64,000 nucleotides of DNA. It comes from Tetrastigma voinierianum. Lineage: Eukaryota; Streptophyta; Magnoliopsida; Vitales; Vitaceae. Position numbers and translations under genes: made by a program. Location of the stretch: contig JAEQBH010004114.1 of NCBI GenBank assembly GCA_016808115.1, positions 310,001 through 374,000 on the forward strand, given 5' to 3'. Of the stretch, positions 35,364 to 46,734 are shown in pieces (within the stretch, counting starts at the first letter, position 1; every line of letters starts with the position of its first letter). The notes beneath the pieces were generated by a model that was given only the letters and a program-made list of their open reading frames with translations, did not search any database and was not told where the DNA came from.

Positions 35364-37760
35364 TTAATGACTAATGTAATATAATTTAACAGTCTCGACG
35401 AAATGACAATCCTCAACAAATCCAAGTGTAATCAGTTTGTGGTGAAGTGGTGCAGGTGATACAGATCTAAGTGGTAGATATGTCAGGCATTGTCTAATTG
35501 ATAAATGGACTAACACAATATTGTATCGTGAGGCTATCAAATGACCCATGTCAGGTAAAGTCATCCATCTATCATATGGAGCAAAAGAGTCAAGACATGA
35601 TAATGAATAAACCAACCTCAAGAACACCTGGCCAATCGATCCATACAATTAAACATACTCATCATGAAAAGCTCAAGCTCATGAACCAAATCTTGTCGAA
35701 CCGTTCCCATCCTATTTTCCCATTCCTAGTAACCCAAAGAATAGATCGATATCCACAATGACCACATCTCGCCTTAACATCCACGTATGTTCACTATATG
35801 TTTATTTATTTGATGTGGGAAACATTTAATGTAATTTCAATTTTTTTTCCTTTAAGATTTCTACGTAACACGGTAGCGGTCATATACTATCGCTGGCGCA
35901 CTCAACAATTTCCAAATAGCATGAGCCTCGCGGTCGAAATTGATTTCATCGACGATCTAATCTCTTTGCCTTAACCTTCTCAAGGAAACATAGATGTCGC
36001 TGCAGGATGTTTTCAACCCTTCCTAACTTCCTTTAATGCTATTTTACTTGCCTCATCACAATCAAGAAATTGTCTCAAAATACTATCAATCCTAAGTAAT
36101 TGCTACTGCATACAAGACATTGTCGTCTTCATGTGCATCCAACTTCCTCCAATGAGAACGCACACTTATCAAGGGAATCAGGCGACCTTCTTGATAAGCT
36201 TCCCGTAGTTCGTGGCGATAAGGCAACCCATATGAGGCCTCAGTTCACGCAACCACATATTCCCTTCTCAATTTCAACTTGAGCTGCTCTTTAAACCCAT
36301 CAATATCATATCGAAAGAAGCCTCGCATACTCATACCTCCCGCAATTCTTAAACATAGCATTATGGAATTGATGTTCAATGTAAATACTCTCAAATGAAG
36401 ATTTGATTCGTATGTCAACTCAATAAGAGCATTTATTACATTCCAAGAACTCTCGAAACTCTTGAGACTAACCAAGATGTCTCTTTCAACTTTTGCATGC
36501 ACTCTCGACCCTATAAAAAATATAAAACATATATTAGAATCATTTTTATGTACGGATATTTGAAGAAAAACTATTACTGATTAACGCAGACCTATTCGTT
36601 GCGACATTGCCTCTAAATATTACTTTATCTCGTCTAAGTCAGAGCAAATCTTTCCTTATAAGAGTCAACCATGACTCACACATATTTCCATCGCTCCGGT
36701 AAGTATAGTAATCATTGTCAATGATCTTAAATTCCTCTCGTACTGGCCCTCATTCGAAGAAAACATAAGGACACCTGTCACATGAATGCCTCCCACTTCT
36801 TTTCATTAAAACAACTTCTACAATTTTGGTAAAGACATTTTTTGATATATGCCATCTCGCATTATGATTTGTTGTGGTAGGAAATACTAACCGCACAACG
36901 CTCATTAAGGCTAAACTCCTTATCAAGAATAAATGACATTAGGTAATCAATCAAGAAACATTAAACTTTGTAACTTCTCCATTGCCCAAGTGTATTGCTT
37001 CACACGCTCGCTCCAAGTATACAAATGCCACGTAAAAGTCAAATTTGTAGATGTCACACCTACAATCTCGAGAAGTGGAAGGCGATATCTGTTGGTTTTA
37101 TAAGTGCAATCCATAATTAGAACATCGCAAAAATGCATTCAACAACCGAATAGAAGTAGATGTGCCCCAAAACGAGTCTCTCACACAATCGCTCGACTCA
37201 TCCTTCCATGCTATCTAACATATTTACATTCATTCGCTTGTTTCATTAGTTGTTAATGGCGGGCCTACCAACTGTGAAAGTAGTGTAGTCTATGTTTAAG
37301 ATGCGCATTGCATTTGTCTTCATAGCTACACATTATACTATCATGATTTTTATCGACAAGAGAATATTCCCTTTGGTTTCACCAAGTTCTTCGTCACACT
37401 GACAATATAGTTTTCTCTCCCCATCCGATAATCGATCACATATGAGTGACCTCCAATTGTTTAGTCAGCTGATGATTGGTGAAATCCACAAACAACTTTA
37501 CCACTCCAATCATCATTACTAGTTTAACTTCACACTGATTATCTTAATGGACAATCACATTTTTTCGCCCAAAGGTTTTTATTTATCTGCTATTTCCACA
37601 TTCGAATTTATTCTTTGCATGCCTATATGTTCCACCACGCCACATGCTGGCTAACTCTAGCTTTTCTATCGTCTCTTTTATCCCACTTTTATCACAATAA
37701 CAAATCCGCTTTTTTTCCTAAATTCGGAGCCTATTCAATCAAAGCATCCCGACTACAAAA
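35364..37760 (-). pseudogene. MULE transposase with OTU-like C-terminal domain (degenerate)
   Basis: Read on the minus strand. Near 37500-37300 the DNA-binding/helical region is recognised from DFTNHQLTKQLE and ETKGNILLS. The MULE catalytic region is well preserved at 37140-36950: FCDVLIMDCTYKTNRYRLPL, then LEIVGVTSTNLTFT, with the first acidic catalytic position in MDCTYKTN. SYKERFALT and a CHELREAYQEGRLIPL-type zinc segment (about 36210-36160) follow, then SHWRKLDAHEDD. At the end (35560-35400) PDMGHLIASRYNIVLVHLS and RQCLTYLPLRSV match the OTU cysteine-protease-like tail carried by some plant FAR1-type MULE proteins. The catalytic Cys segment upstream of it is not readable. Stops and shifts are throughout. 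Confidence 0.75.
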
Positions 37761-39302
37761 TATCTCTGGATAATAACAACGTATTAATTTATGAGGTATT
37801 TTAAAACAAATTACTCTAACTTTAAAGTACATTAAATTACCCGCCATTTACTAAATGCATCACCGCAATCAACTAATTGTCGAAGGGCCGCATTATGATC
37901 TAAATTCATCCAGCAAAATAAAATGCAGATTAAATACAATAATAATGTCCAGCTAAAAGCTTCTGATAGTCGATCTTACCCTGATTTGTAAATCCGAAAT
38001 ATAGCAATCCGATTTTCAAATCCGCTTTATGTTCCGATTTCCAAATACTCAGATATGTTCTATTTAATGCGATATCACAAATCCTATTTATAACAATACA
38101 ATCCGACTTTGATATCCGGATATTTGCCTATAATCCTGATTGTTAAATCCGACATTGTGAGTATATCTTGATCACAATATCCCGAGATAGCTGTTGATAT
38201 CCGGATTTTAACCGACAAGTAAGTTCCCAAAATCAACCCTCAATCTCTCTCGCCTTCCTTCTCCACCGCTTTGTGCCTAATTTCAACGCCTTTCCGCTAT
38301 TTTTCAACGCTATCATTACATGCTTTTCAAGACGTGGCCACTGACCATTCTCACCGCGCTTTTCAAGACGGAGCCACTTCGAGGAGGAACAAGGAATTGG
38401 CAGAGAGACGTATATAAAGAAGCAATGTAAAATTAGGTTAAAGGGCAAATGCGTATTTCCTATATTATTTTTGATTTGCACATAGTAGAGAAATGTATAC
38501 AGAATGTAATCTCTCTTGATGTTATGTGTGTAAATGCGACTATGAGGCGAAGGTTTGTGCTGATTGGTGAGGAAGTTTGAGATTTGATAAGGTACGTTTT
38601 TCTGCGCTACTTTTCTGAAACTGACCGAAGCGCTTCTGCCATGTAAGGCAGCTGGATTGGTAGATCGCGTTTACTGTGTAAGTCTAGAATCTAAGCTGTT
38701 GTTTTTGCTTATCCCCTGTTTGATTGCTGAGAAAGTGAATGCATGTGTGAATCTAATGTTGAATGTTGATTTGGTTTTCGGAAAAGAAAGACCTTGAATA
38801 GGACTCATGGTTATCCGAAGCTCGGTTACAGAGATTGTTCCTTGGCCCAAGTACCAAATATTTGAAGCTCATTTTGGATCTCTAGAAGAACCTGGGAAAG
38901 GAAACATCATTGCTGAAAATTTGTGACAAAGTATCCATTTTTAGCAGTTCCTCTTGTTTCCTTCACGTGTTCATTGGTCAAACCAGAGCCTATGAATTAT
39001 GAATTTTGGTTTTGTTTAATTCCCTAAATTTCTTTGCCACTCAACAAAAATTTCTTTTGCCACTAACGGGCGCACAATCTGTAACGATTATGTAGTTTTC
39101 TCAACTTTTATTTTTCTATTTTCTGATATTTCCTGCCAATTAAAGCATCACGCTTTGATGATTATTCTACTTGAGTTTTGTTCCCACATCATGTTTGGAT
39201 TTCTGGAATTCTTCTATTAGAAGCAGCATACAGCTGCAGAGGCAACCTCACGCAATTGGCATTTAACATCTCACTGGTTTTTCATTGTTTTATGCTGATC
39301 AG
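37760..39302. other. spacer upstream of the pyruvate kinase relic
   Basis: No exon recognised. The transit-peptide exon of a plastid pyruvate kinase would be expected here, but I could not find it. The stretch 37960-38220 repeats words of the tccgatt/atccgga type and looks like degenerate short repeats. Confidence 0.4.
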
Positions 39303-42300
39303 GAAGAGGAGCAATATCATCTTTTACGGGGAATTCAACAACTTGGTGAGACATCTGTTGGTATGTGGTCTAAGCCAACAGTTAGACGCAAGACAAAGAT
39401 TGTTTGCACGATTGGTCCTTCCACCAACACACGTGAAATGGTATGGAAGCTGGCTGAGGCTGGAATGAATGTTGCCCAGCATGAATATGTCTCAGGAGAT
39501 CATGCATCTCATCAGAAGGTTATTGATTTAGTAAAAGAGTATAATGAATAATCCAAAGATAATGTCATTGCAATCATGCTTGACAATGAAGGCAAGTTTT
39601 CTATTTATTTTTGTGCTACTTGTGATTTATGTTACTATATTCAATTGTTAATTGGCCAGTCTGCATAGTTAAAGGTTGTTTGTGGTAATTCCCTACATTT
39701 AGTGGATCACTTCTTACTTATCCACAATTATCTTGTTCATTTCATTTCTCCGTTACCAGGGTCCTGAGGTCCGGAGTGGGGACTTGCCCCAGCCAATCAT
39801 GTTAAAAATTGGGCAGGAATTCACCTTCACAATTCAAAGAGGAGTGGGCACAGCAGATTGTGTTAGTGTTAACTACGATGATTTTGTTAATGATGTAGAA
39901 GTGGGCGACATGCTTCTTGTGGATGGTATGAAACCATGATTTTTCTGTCATACAAATAGGTTTTGTAATTGACCTCTATCCGTTACTTTCCATCAGTTTG
40001 TTCACCCACTTATCCTCAGTTAACTTTTCTTCTCTTCTCTTTCCTTAGCACGAGATACTTTCATTCTTACTAACAGAAGAAACAGTATGTCAAATTACAC
40101 TGGAATTAAATTGTCATGCATATTTGATGTTGAGAACATTTTGGAATTATTTATAAATTCACTTTTGTATGTTCTGTTGAGTTTAGCTAATATTATTGGG
40201 AAAATTATTTACTTGTTTATCTTTTGTATAAATGTCTTCAATAGTACCACATCTCTAGTCTATTGGAATTTATTTGATACTTGTATCATACAGTTATCTG
40301 ATAATGTCTAAATGCTAAAGCAAAACCAAAGGGCTTTTAGAGTAATAAATTATAATTCCATGTGGAAATCATGGAACTATCATGGTCTAGAAATTGAGGT
40401 TTTCCATTTGACAATGCAATTATCACCCTTTCTTACAATTTGTGTAGCCTGGTGCCTAGGCTGTAAAAAGAGATAGGCTGGATTGATAGGTGTTAAGTGT
40501 ACCAGTAAATGATGATGATTTGATGATACACCCGTTTACTATATCATGATTCAGAAACTTTATTATCCAAAAGACAGGTTTCCTGCTTTGTTGTCACCCT
40601 CAGAGGACATTGTATAGAAGATCTCATAAACTAAACTATTACAATTTTGTTCCATACTTCAGGTGTCCTGTGCTCAGGACCCAGAACCTGACACTTAATA
40701 TGGAGATTCATTAATACTTGTTTCAATTTAAGTATAAATGTCTTATTGGTTACTAGACAAAACGCTAGTTTTTTTTTTTTTTTGGAGCAGAGTTGTCTTC
40801 ACATTTTGAGTCCAGCTGAAAATCTGGATTTATATCCTTGTTTTCCATCAAGAAATATTTGGGTGCTCTGAAAATGTCCTGAATATGAAGATTAACATGT
40901 GAAATCATTTGAAGCAATATAATTTCTTATGTGATTTTTGAAGCCCCTGACTCTGGATCTACACTGTAGGTGGTATGATGTCATTCTTGGTCAAGTCTAA
41001 GACTGGAGATTCAGTGAAATGTGAGGTTGTTGATGGAGGAGAGCTTAAGTCTAGAAGGCATCTAAATGTTCGAGGAAAAAGTGCAACGTTGCCATCAATT
41101 ACTGGTTGGACATTGAATAAGTCCCTAACACTCACAGAAGGCATCTAAATGCTTTGTTTTACAATTCAAGATAACAATATACTTGGATTTTCTGCATAAA
41201 AAGACTGGGACGATATCAAGTTTGGAGTTGACAATAAAGTGGACTTTTATGCAGTCTCCTTTGTTAAAGACGCAAAAGTAGTCCATGAATTGAAGAACTA
41301 TCTGAAAGTAAATATATAATATTCATTTGGAGATAACTAAATAACACGCTGAATCTGTAATTTGTTTCAAACTTTGGCATTTATAATCTTTACCTTGTTT
41401 TGGCAGGCCAGAATGTGATATATATGTCATTGTTAAAATTGAAAGTGCAGACTCCATTCTCACCCACATTCAATTATTACTGCATCTGATGGGGGTAATC
41501 ATCTGAATCTTGTATTGCATCTTCTAGTAATGCTATTTTGATGGATTAATTGCATTTGGGAAGAAAATTCTATGACTGATAGAGATCCATTCATTTCATC
41601 TAGTTTCATCTTAGATATTTGTGTTTGGTTTGGCTAGAAAAAAAGGTATTTTTGTGTATGATTTGAATGAGAAGTAGTTGTAGTCTTGGTTCTTTGCTGC
41701 TAGCCAAACCTACTTTTTTGTGTCTGAGTTTATGTTGCGAAATCATAGAAAAAGATCTAGGAAATGCTTCAATTCCGGTATCAAATAATCGCAACTAGGC
41801 TTTATGATTGACCTGGACAGTTCATGGATCTAAATACTGATCATATTTTGTTTCTCTTTAGGCAATGGTTGCTAGAGGGGATCTTGGTGCTGAGCTTCCT
41901 ATTGAAGAGGTCCCATTGCTACAGGTAATTTCTTTGTTTCTGATTGACGAGATGATAGAGATCATAGTCTTCCAGAAGTGCCTTTCATGTTTTATAAAAA
42001 GCATTGACTTGAGTATTACCAACATTTTAAACTGCAGGAAGAGATAATCAGGATCAGTCGTAGCATGGGAAAAGCTGTTATTGTAGCAACCAATATGCTG
42101 GAAAGTATGATTATTCATCCAACACCAACCAGAGCAGAGGTATCAGACATTGCCATTGCTGTCCGAGAGGGTGCTGACTCAGTTATGCTTTCTGGGGAAA
42201 TTGCTCATGGAAAGTAAGCTCTTTCTCTTGGAATTTTCAGTTCCTAAATATGTAGCTGGAGGTAACAGGAGCACCCTGGTTCATATTGGGAAAAATGTTC

Positions 42301-43405
42301 TGCTCAGTGTACTGAAGCCCCAGAGTAGATTCTATATGTTTGTGTACTATGCTGAGGGAATCCTAATATAACTAATAATGCTTTTAGAGTGATATACCAA
42401 GGAAACAATCTTTGGAATTGATTGCTTTGGAAAATGTTTGCAGAGCAAAATTTGATCTGCCTATTAGATTGCATGTTGAGATATACTTGGGTGTCATGTC
42501 TTAAGCAGCACCAAGATTGCCGGAAGGCCACAAAATTTTAGTGATGTAATCACGAGAAAACAGAAAAGCTTCTAATTATTTGGCTTATTGATATGAATAA
42601 TCATGGCTTAACGCGTAAATTAAATGAGCTGGTTCGATTTTTAAGGTTTTTAAAAGCTGTGAAAGTTATGCACGCAGTCTCATTAAGAACTGAAGCAACC
42701 TTGGTTGGTAGCCCTATGCCACCTAACCTTGGTCAAGCTTTCAAGGTCGTTTATCATATTCCTTTATATTTATTTTAATGCTGCATTGACCTTGTTTTTG
42801 TAATGTACCTTTTTTTTTAAGATTTAAATTTGTACTCCTTTTTTTGACTCTGAATGATGAATACTTACTACAATCTTCCCTTTCTCTGTAGAACCATATG
42901 AGCGAAATGTTTGCTTTCCACGCAACCATGATGTCCAACACTCTGGTACCTCTGATAGTTGTTTTTACCAGAACCTAGCTTCATGGCTTATCCTTCATTC
43001 ACAATGATCTGCACTGTTATTTCTGTTTCTACAAATGAGTACGTCTATTATTCTTTCCCCCTATACCTCATAATTTGAAAAGAATCAATTTCATTGTTAG
43101 GCTATATTGACTATAATCATAAGCACTCTTCAGTCGTTCATACTAACTTAATATTTATAATTTATTCTGATAGAAAATGGATTGTTCCAGTTTTATTTGG
43201 TTTAGATAAGCAATGCAAGTTGCAGTCTCCTGTAAACCAAGTATAAAAATTCGGTAAATCAACTGATATCATTTGCCTACTTTAATGGGCATGCAGGAAG
43301 AGAGTACAGCAGAGACTAGCCTTGTACCAAGGGGTATGTCCCATATACATGCAGTTCTCAGATGATGCTGAAGAAACATTTGCAAATGCCTTGACCTTGT
43401 TGCAG
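39303..43405 (+). pseudogene. plastidial pyruvate kinase beta subunit, unprocessed pseudogene
   Basis: Pyruvate kinase converts phosphoenolpyruvate and ADP to pyruvate and ATP; the plastid beta form supplies carbon for fatty acids. Ten exon blocks match it: 39303-39591, 39760-39925, 40970-41104, about 41199-41307, 41407-41494, 41862-41924, 42038-42213, 42646-42745, 42892-43038 and 43297-43405. Examples are GMWSKPTVRRKTKIVCTIGP, VDFYAVSFVKDAKVV, AMVARGDLGAELPIEEVP and MLESMIIHPTPTRAEVSD. Most introns keep GT-AG ends; the first has a GC donor (AAG/GCAAGT). Damage: the ARMNMSHGD catalytic motif reads AQHEYVSGD, stops follow KEYNE and VVFTRT, and exon 5 and others carry frameshifts. SGETAHG is SGEIAHG. 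The transit-peptide exon and the last exon are missing, the latter replaced by transposon sequence. Kept introns mean a DNA-level duplicate. Confidence 0.88.
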
Positions 43406-43561
43406 GTAAATTCTCAAAAGTCTATTCATTATGTCCGGCTTTATAAGATACAGTAATTGAGTTGCACCAATCTTCTCACCAGTGGGTTGATAATTACCAA
43501 AAACTAGATATGCCTGTTCTGATGTAGCTACTTGGTCATCAGTTCAACCTGAAATCTCTTA

Positions 43562-43826
43562 GGCTCCGCTTCTTTGGAACCCGAAATTACTAAGGAAAGA
43601 AATTAATTTATATGTTTATTCAAATTTATTTGATTTGTATATCTCTATTATACAAGGACTAAGAAATTCTAAAAAAAAAAAAAAAAAAAATATGTCTAAA
43701 ATTTGATTATATTTGATTGTTTTTTTTTTCTATATTTTCCATGGCGAAACCAAACATGAGAAAATTTTCCTTAGTATTGTTTTTCTTTTCTCTAGTATTT
43801 TCTGTGTTCCAAACGGTTTCTCCTTA
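43562..43826. mobile_element. hAT-like MITE
   Basis: Inverted ends: aggctccgcttctttggaacccgaaattactaagg on the left, and on the right the reverse complement of tattgtttttcttttctctagtattttctgtgttccaaacgg, which aligns over about 40 bases (CCGTTTGGAACACAGAAAATACTAG). The ends start with the AGGCTCCGTTTGG-type motif seen in many plant MITEs. The interior is AT-rich, includes a poly(A) run near 43670-43690 and encodes nothing. The target duplication is not clear. Confidence 0.55.
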
Positions 43827-43899
43827 AAATATGCACCTCTTTGTCCTGGGTCATGGCTCAGCTTGAGTCCTTCCTTTCCATATACAACTGCTGTCAAGC

Positions 43900-44700
43900 A
43901 CTCCATTTTCCATCTACCCTCGTCGCGCATTGTTCGCCCGTCGCGACACCGAAGAACTCCGTCGTGACATGGAATCTTCTTACCATGACTGAACTTTGTC
44001 ACGATCTAAAATTTTCATGTCGCGACCTAGTTTCCACAAATTTCATTGACACGCCTTTGTCGCGACAAGGAAAAAATCCCCGTCGCACATAAAGTTCCTT
44101 GTCGCTTTGTCCTCCGCCGCTGACACGTAAGAACTCGCGCGACATGAGGTTTTCTTTCACGCCCGCTTCACGCGACTTAAAAGCCTATGTCGGACTTTAA
44201 AAATCCTCGATATTTACAACCTTCGCCATGGCACAAAGTCATGCTCGCAACACTAAACCTCTCGTCGCTTCCATGCTTTGTCGCAACATGGAATCGCTTA
44301 ACTAATAGCTCTTCTCGGTCATCGCATAACGCATAATTGGTCAGCGGCATAGAATCTCCTTCCTCGCCGCCGCGGCGAAGGAGGAAAATCCGTCAGTGGC
44401 ATAAAAACATAAGGTCGCGACTCTGAAACCTTCAAGATTGACGATTCTGTCATAAAATGAAGGTTCCGCCGCTGATCTAGAAATCTCAGCTAAGACTAAA
44501 CTTGTCACAGACACCCCTTCCAAGAGTCACAAGGCCCGTGACTCTCAGCCGCAACACGTAGAACCATGTTGCGATAGTTTCCATTGGCGAACCCGCGGAA
44601 CTATGTCGCGACACGTGACCGAAAACCCGCCGCGACCAGAAACCCATGCTCGCGACTAACATGCAAGAGTCCTCGTTTTTGGGGCCTTCCTACACATCCT
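43900..44700. repeat. fragment rich in GTCGCGAC words (LTR-like)
   Basis: Imperfect gtcgcgac or gtcgtgac words recur every 25-45 bases (for example 43938, 43960, 44025, 44060, 44620), separated by variable text such as aagaactc and catggaatc. This irregular spacing is not a satellite. The word pattern resembles, but does not align with, the Athila-like LTR at 5630-7266, so it is probably part of another LTR. It occupies the place where the last pyruvate kinase exon should be. Confidence 0.55.
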
Positions 44701-44735
44701 ACTCTCTCTTAAATGCAATAAATTCACTATTGATG

Positions 44736-44736
44736 C

Positions 44737-44772
<36 letters not shown>
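44736..44772. repeat. (CT)n-(AT)n microsatellite
   Basis: About 12 CT units followed by 7 AT units, directly next to the start of the solo LTR at 44779. Confidence 0.95.
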
Positions 44773-44778
44773 CTACTA

Positions 44779-46558
44779 TGCAGGCAGTACTAAATCTGGG
44801 AAACTTTCCAAAATCTTAAGGAATAGATCCAAAAAAAAAAAAAATTTATTACAAAACTTCACCTGTACATATACAAAACTGGATATTCTATCCATAAAAT
44901 TACAAAGACCGTAAAAATAATGATTTGGCCTTCTTCCTACACACGGTCCTCGCATTTGTTCCTTCCACCCCACGGACCCTGGATTCGATTCCTTCTGGGT
45001 GAGCTCCAGCGCACCTGTTCCCGACCCGCCTCCTCCTCAAGGGTAAATCTAAAAGGGTCATATGTAGGGTGAGCAAGAAGCTCCAGAGAAATCCTCCCAA
45101 ACTCGAACAAGGTTTAGAAAATTATGGAAAACGGTCGGCCCCCATTTTCTTTAACATAACTTAGATACACAATTTGACATAAAACAGTGACATTTCAAAC
45201 AGATCTCAGGTTTATGTAAAAACAATAACTAAATGAGTAGACGAGCACTGCGTAAAAAGAAATAATAATCGATTTCACCATAAACAATTCCCAACAAATC
45301 TTTAAAGCAGTGACATACTTAACTAGTCTCACCACCCCCTCAAGGTTCTCTTTGGCCGATAGCATACTTAAAAGTAATCTCCACCCCCTCCATGTTATCT
45401 TTGTTTCTCAAACATCCTTACAAGGAACCTCTTGAGAAGGAATTGAGCATCCTTACAAGGAACCTCTCACTCATCACGGTAGTGTTTCCCAAGCATCCTT
45501 ATCTAGAACCTCTTGAGAAGGAATTGAGCATCCTTACAAGGAACCTCTCACCCATCATAGTAGTGTTTCCCAAGCATCCTTACAAGAAACCTCTCACCAA
45601 TGTTCATTCCAACAATGATACAAGAACATATCCTACCAATACTCACCACCCATAACCAATGAGATCCTTACAAATCCCCACCCCATGCTTCATCTCTTCC
45701 AAAACTAAAAATCCCTTATGAGGCAATTACCAAACAATTAGTAAAATACAAGATATCATAACCACCTTATTTTCCTACTTAACACAAATCACTATGATTT
45801 AGAAATCAATCACAAAAAAAACACATTCAAGAAGAAAATCCATCATTCTCAAATACTAGGGTTTTTAAAACAAGAAAAGGGATTTCATAGGTATTCAACC
45901 CTAACTTTGTTTAAACATGTAATATTTGCAAAAAGACTAAGAGAGAATGATTTCCTATCATAAATATACGACATTGATAGCCCAAAACATACATATATAA
46001 ATACCCTAGCTTCAATGTAAGTGAATGAGAAAAAACTCCTACCTTAAATCCTTAGTTTGTATGAAGATCTTGAACTTTGATCTCGAATTTACTTTAAATT
46101 TTTGGTTTGTTCTCTTTCTTCCCTCCCTGTGATTTCTAGGTTCCAAGGGTGTGGTGGGAGGGAGGAAAGAAATGAGGGAAAATGGAGTAAAAATGGGTTT
46201 TAAACACAGCAGCCCCGATTTTTACTGTTCATGGGCTGTTTTGGTTTTCTTCAATATTACGGTTTTGCCACTACACTCTCCAATTTGATCTATATGACTA
46301 CCCTAAAGTTTTTCAGAATGCCTGCATTCATTTTAATGTTATTTTAACCTAAACATTTATTTTATGATTTATTTCAAACTAAAAATTAATAATAAAGTAA
46401 TAAATAAATAAATTTTACACTAAACATTAACATTACTACCCAAGCACTTTTACTGCATAAATTTTTGGTCAACCCTGAGAATAAACTGATTTGACTCAGG
46501 TATTTCTAGTATGTGTGACCCATTTTATTGGAAAGGTATACGAGTTAGGGTTATAACA
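44779..46558 (-). mobile_element. probable solo LTR (Ty3/gypsy-like), minus strand
   Basis: On the minus strand the block starts TGTTATAACCCTAACTCG (46558) and ends AGTACTGCCTGCA (44779), TG...CA ends typical of chromovirus LTRs. A TATA-like tatttatatatgta is near 46000 in the same orientation. No gag or pol lies on either side, so it is a solo LTR or a strongly reduced element. The flanking pentamers (tacta and gaaat) do not match, so the insertion may have been followed by recombination or deletion. Confidence 0.65.
45401..45600. repeat. 81-bp tandem repeat inside the solo LTR
   Basis: cctcttgagaaggaattgagcatcc occurs at 45428 and 45509 (period 81, a multiple of three), with partial units on both sides. 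Because the period is 27 codons, one plus-strand frame stays open as repeated HPYKEPLEKELSILTRNLS; it is antisense to the LTR and I do not call it a gene. Confidence 0.85.
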
Positions 46559-46734
46559 GAAATAATAGTGCGTCATTTGGACTTTCCAATAAAGAGTTAG
46601 GATCAAATTAGTGAAAGGTAGTCTCGCCCTGGACCGCTGGTTCTATACTTATTATTTACTTATGATGTAAATGGAGACATTAAAATGCAAAGCTTAAGTT
46701 AATTGACGATTGTTGATAGTTTAGACATGGGGTT

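Noticed and set aside
43900..44700. CRISPR-like array
   Set aside because: The repeated word is short, imperfect and irregularly spaced, and the genome is clearly a plant's.
45392..45655. Repetitive 87-codon gene
   Set aside because: It is the antisense reading of an 81-bp tandem repeat inside an LTR.
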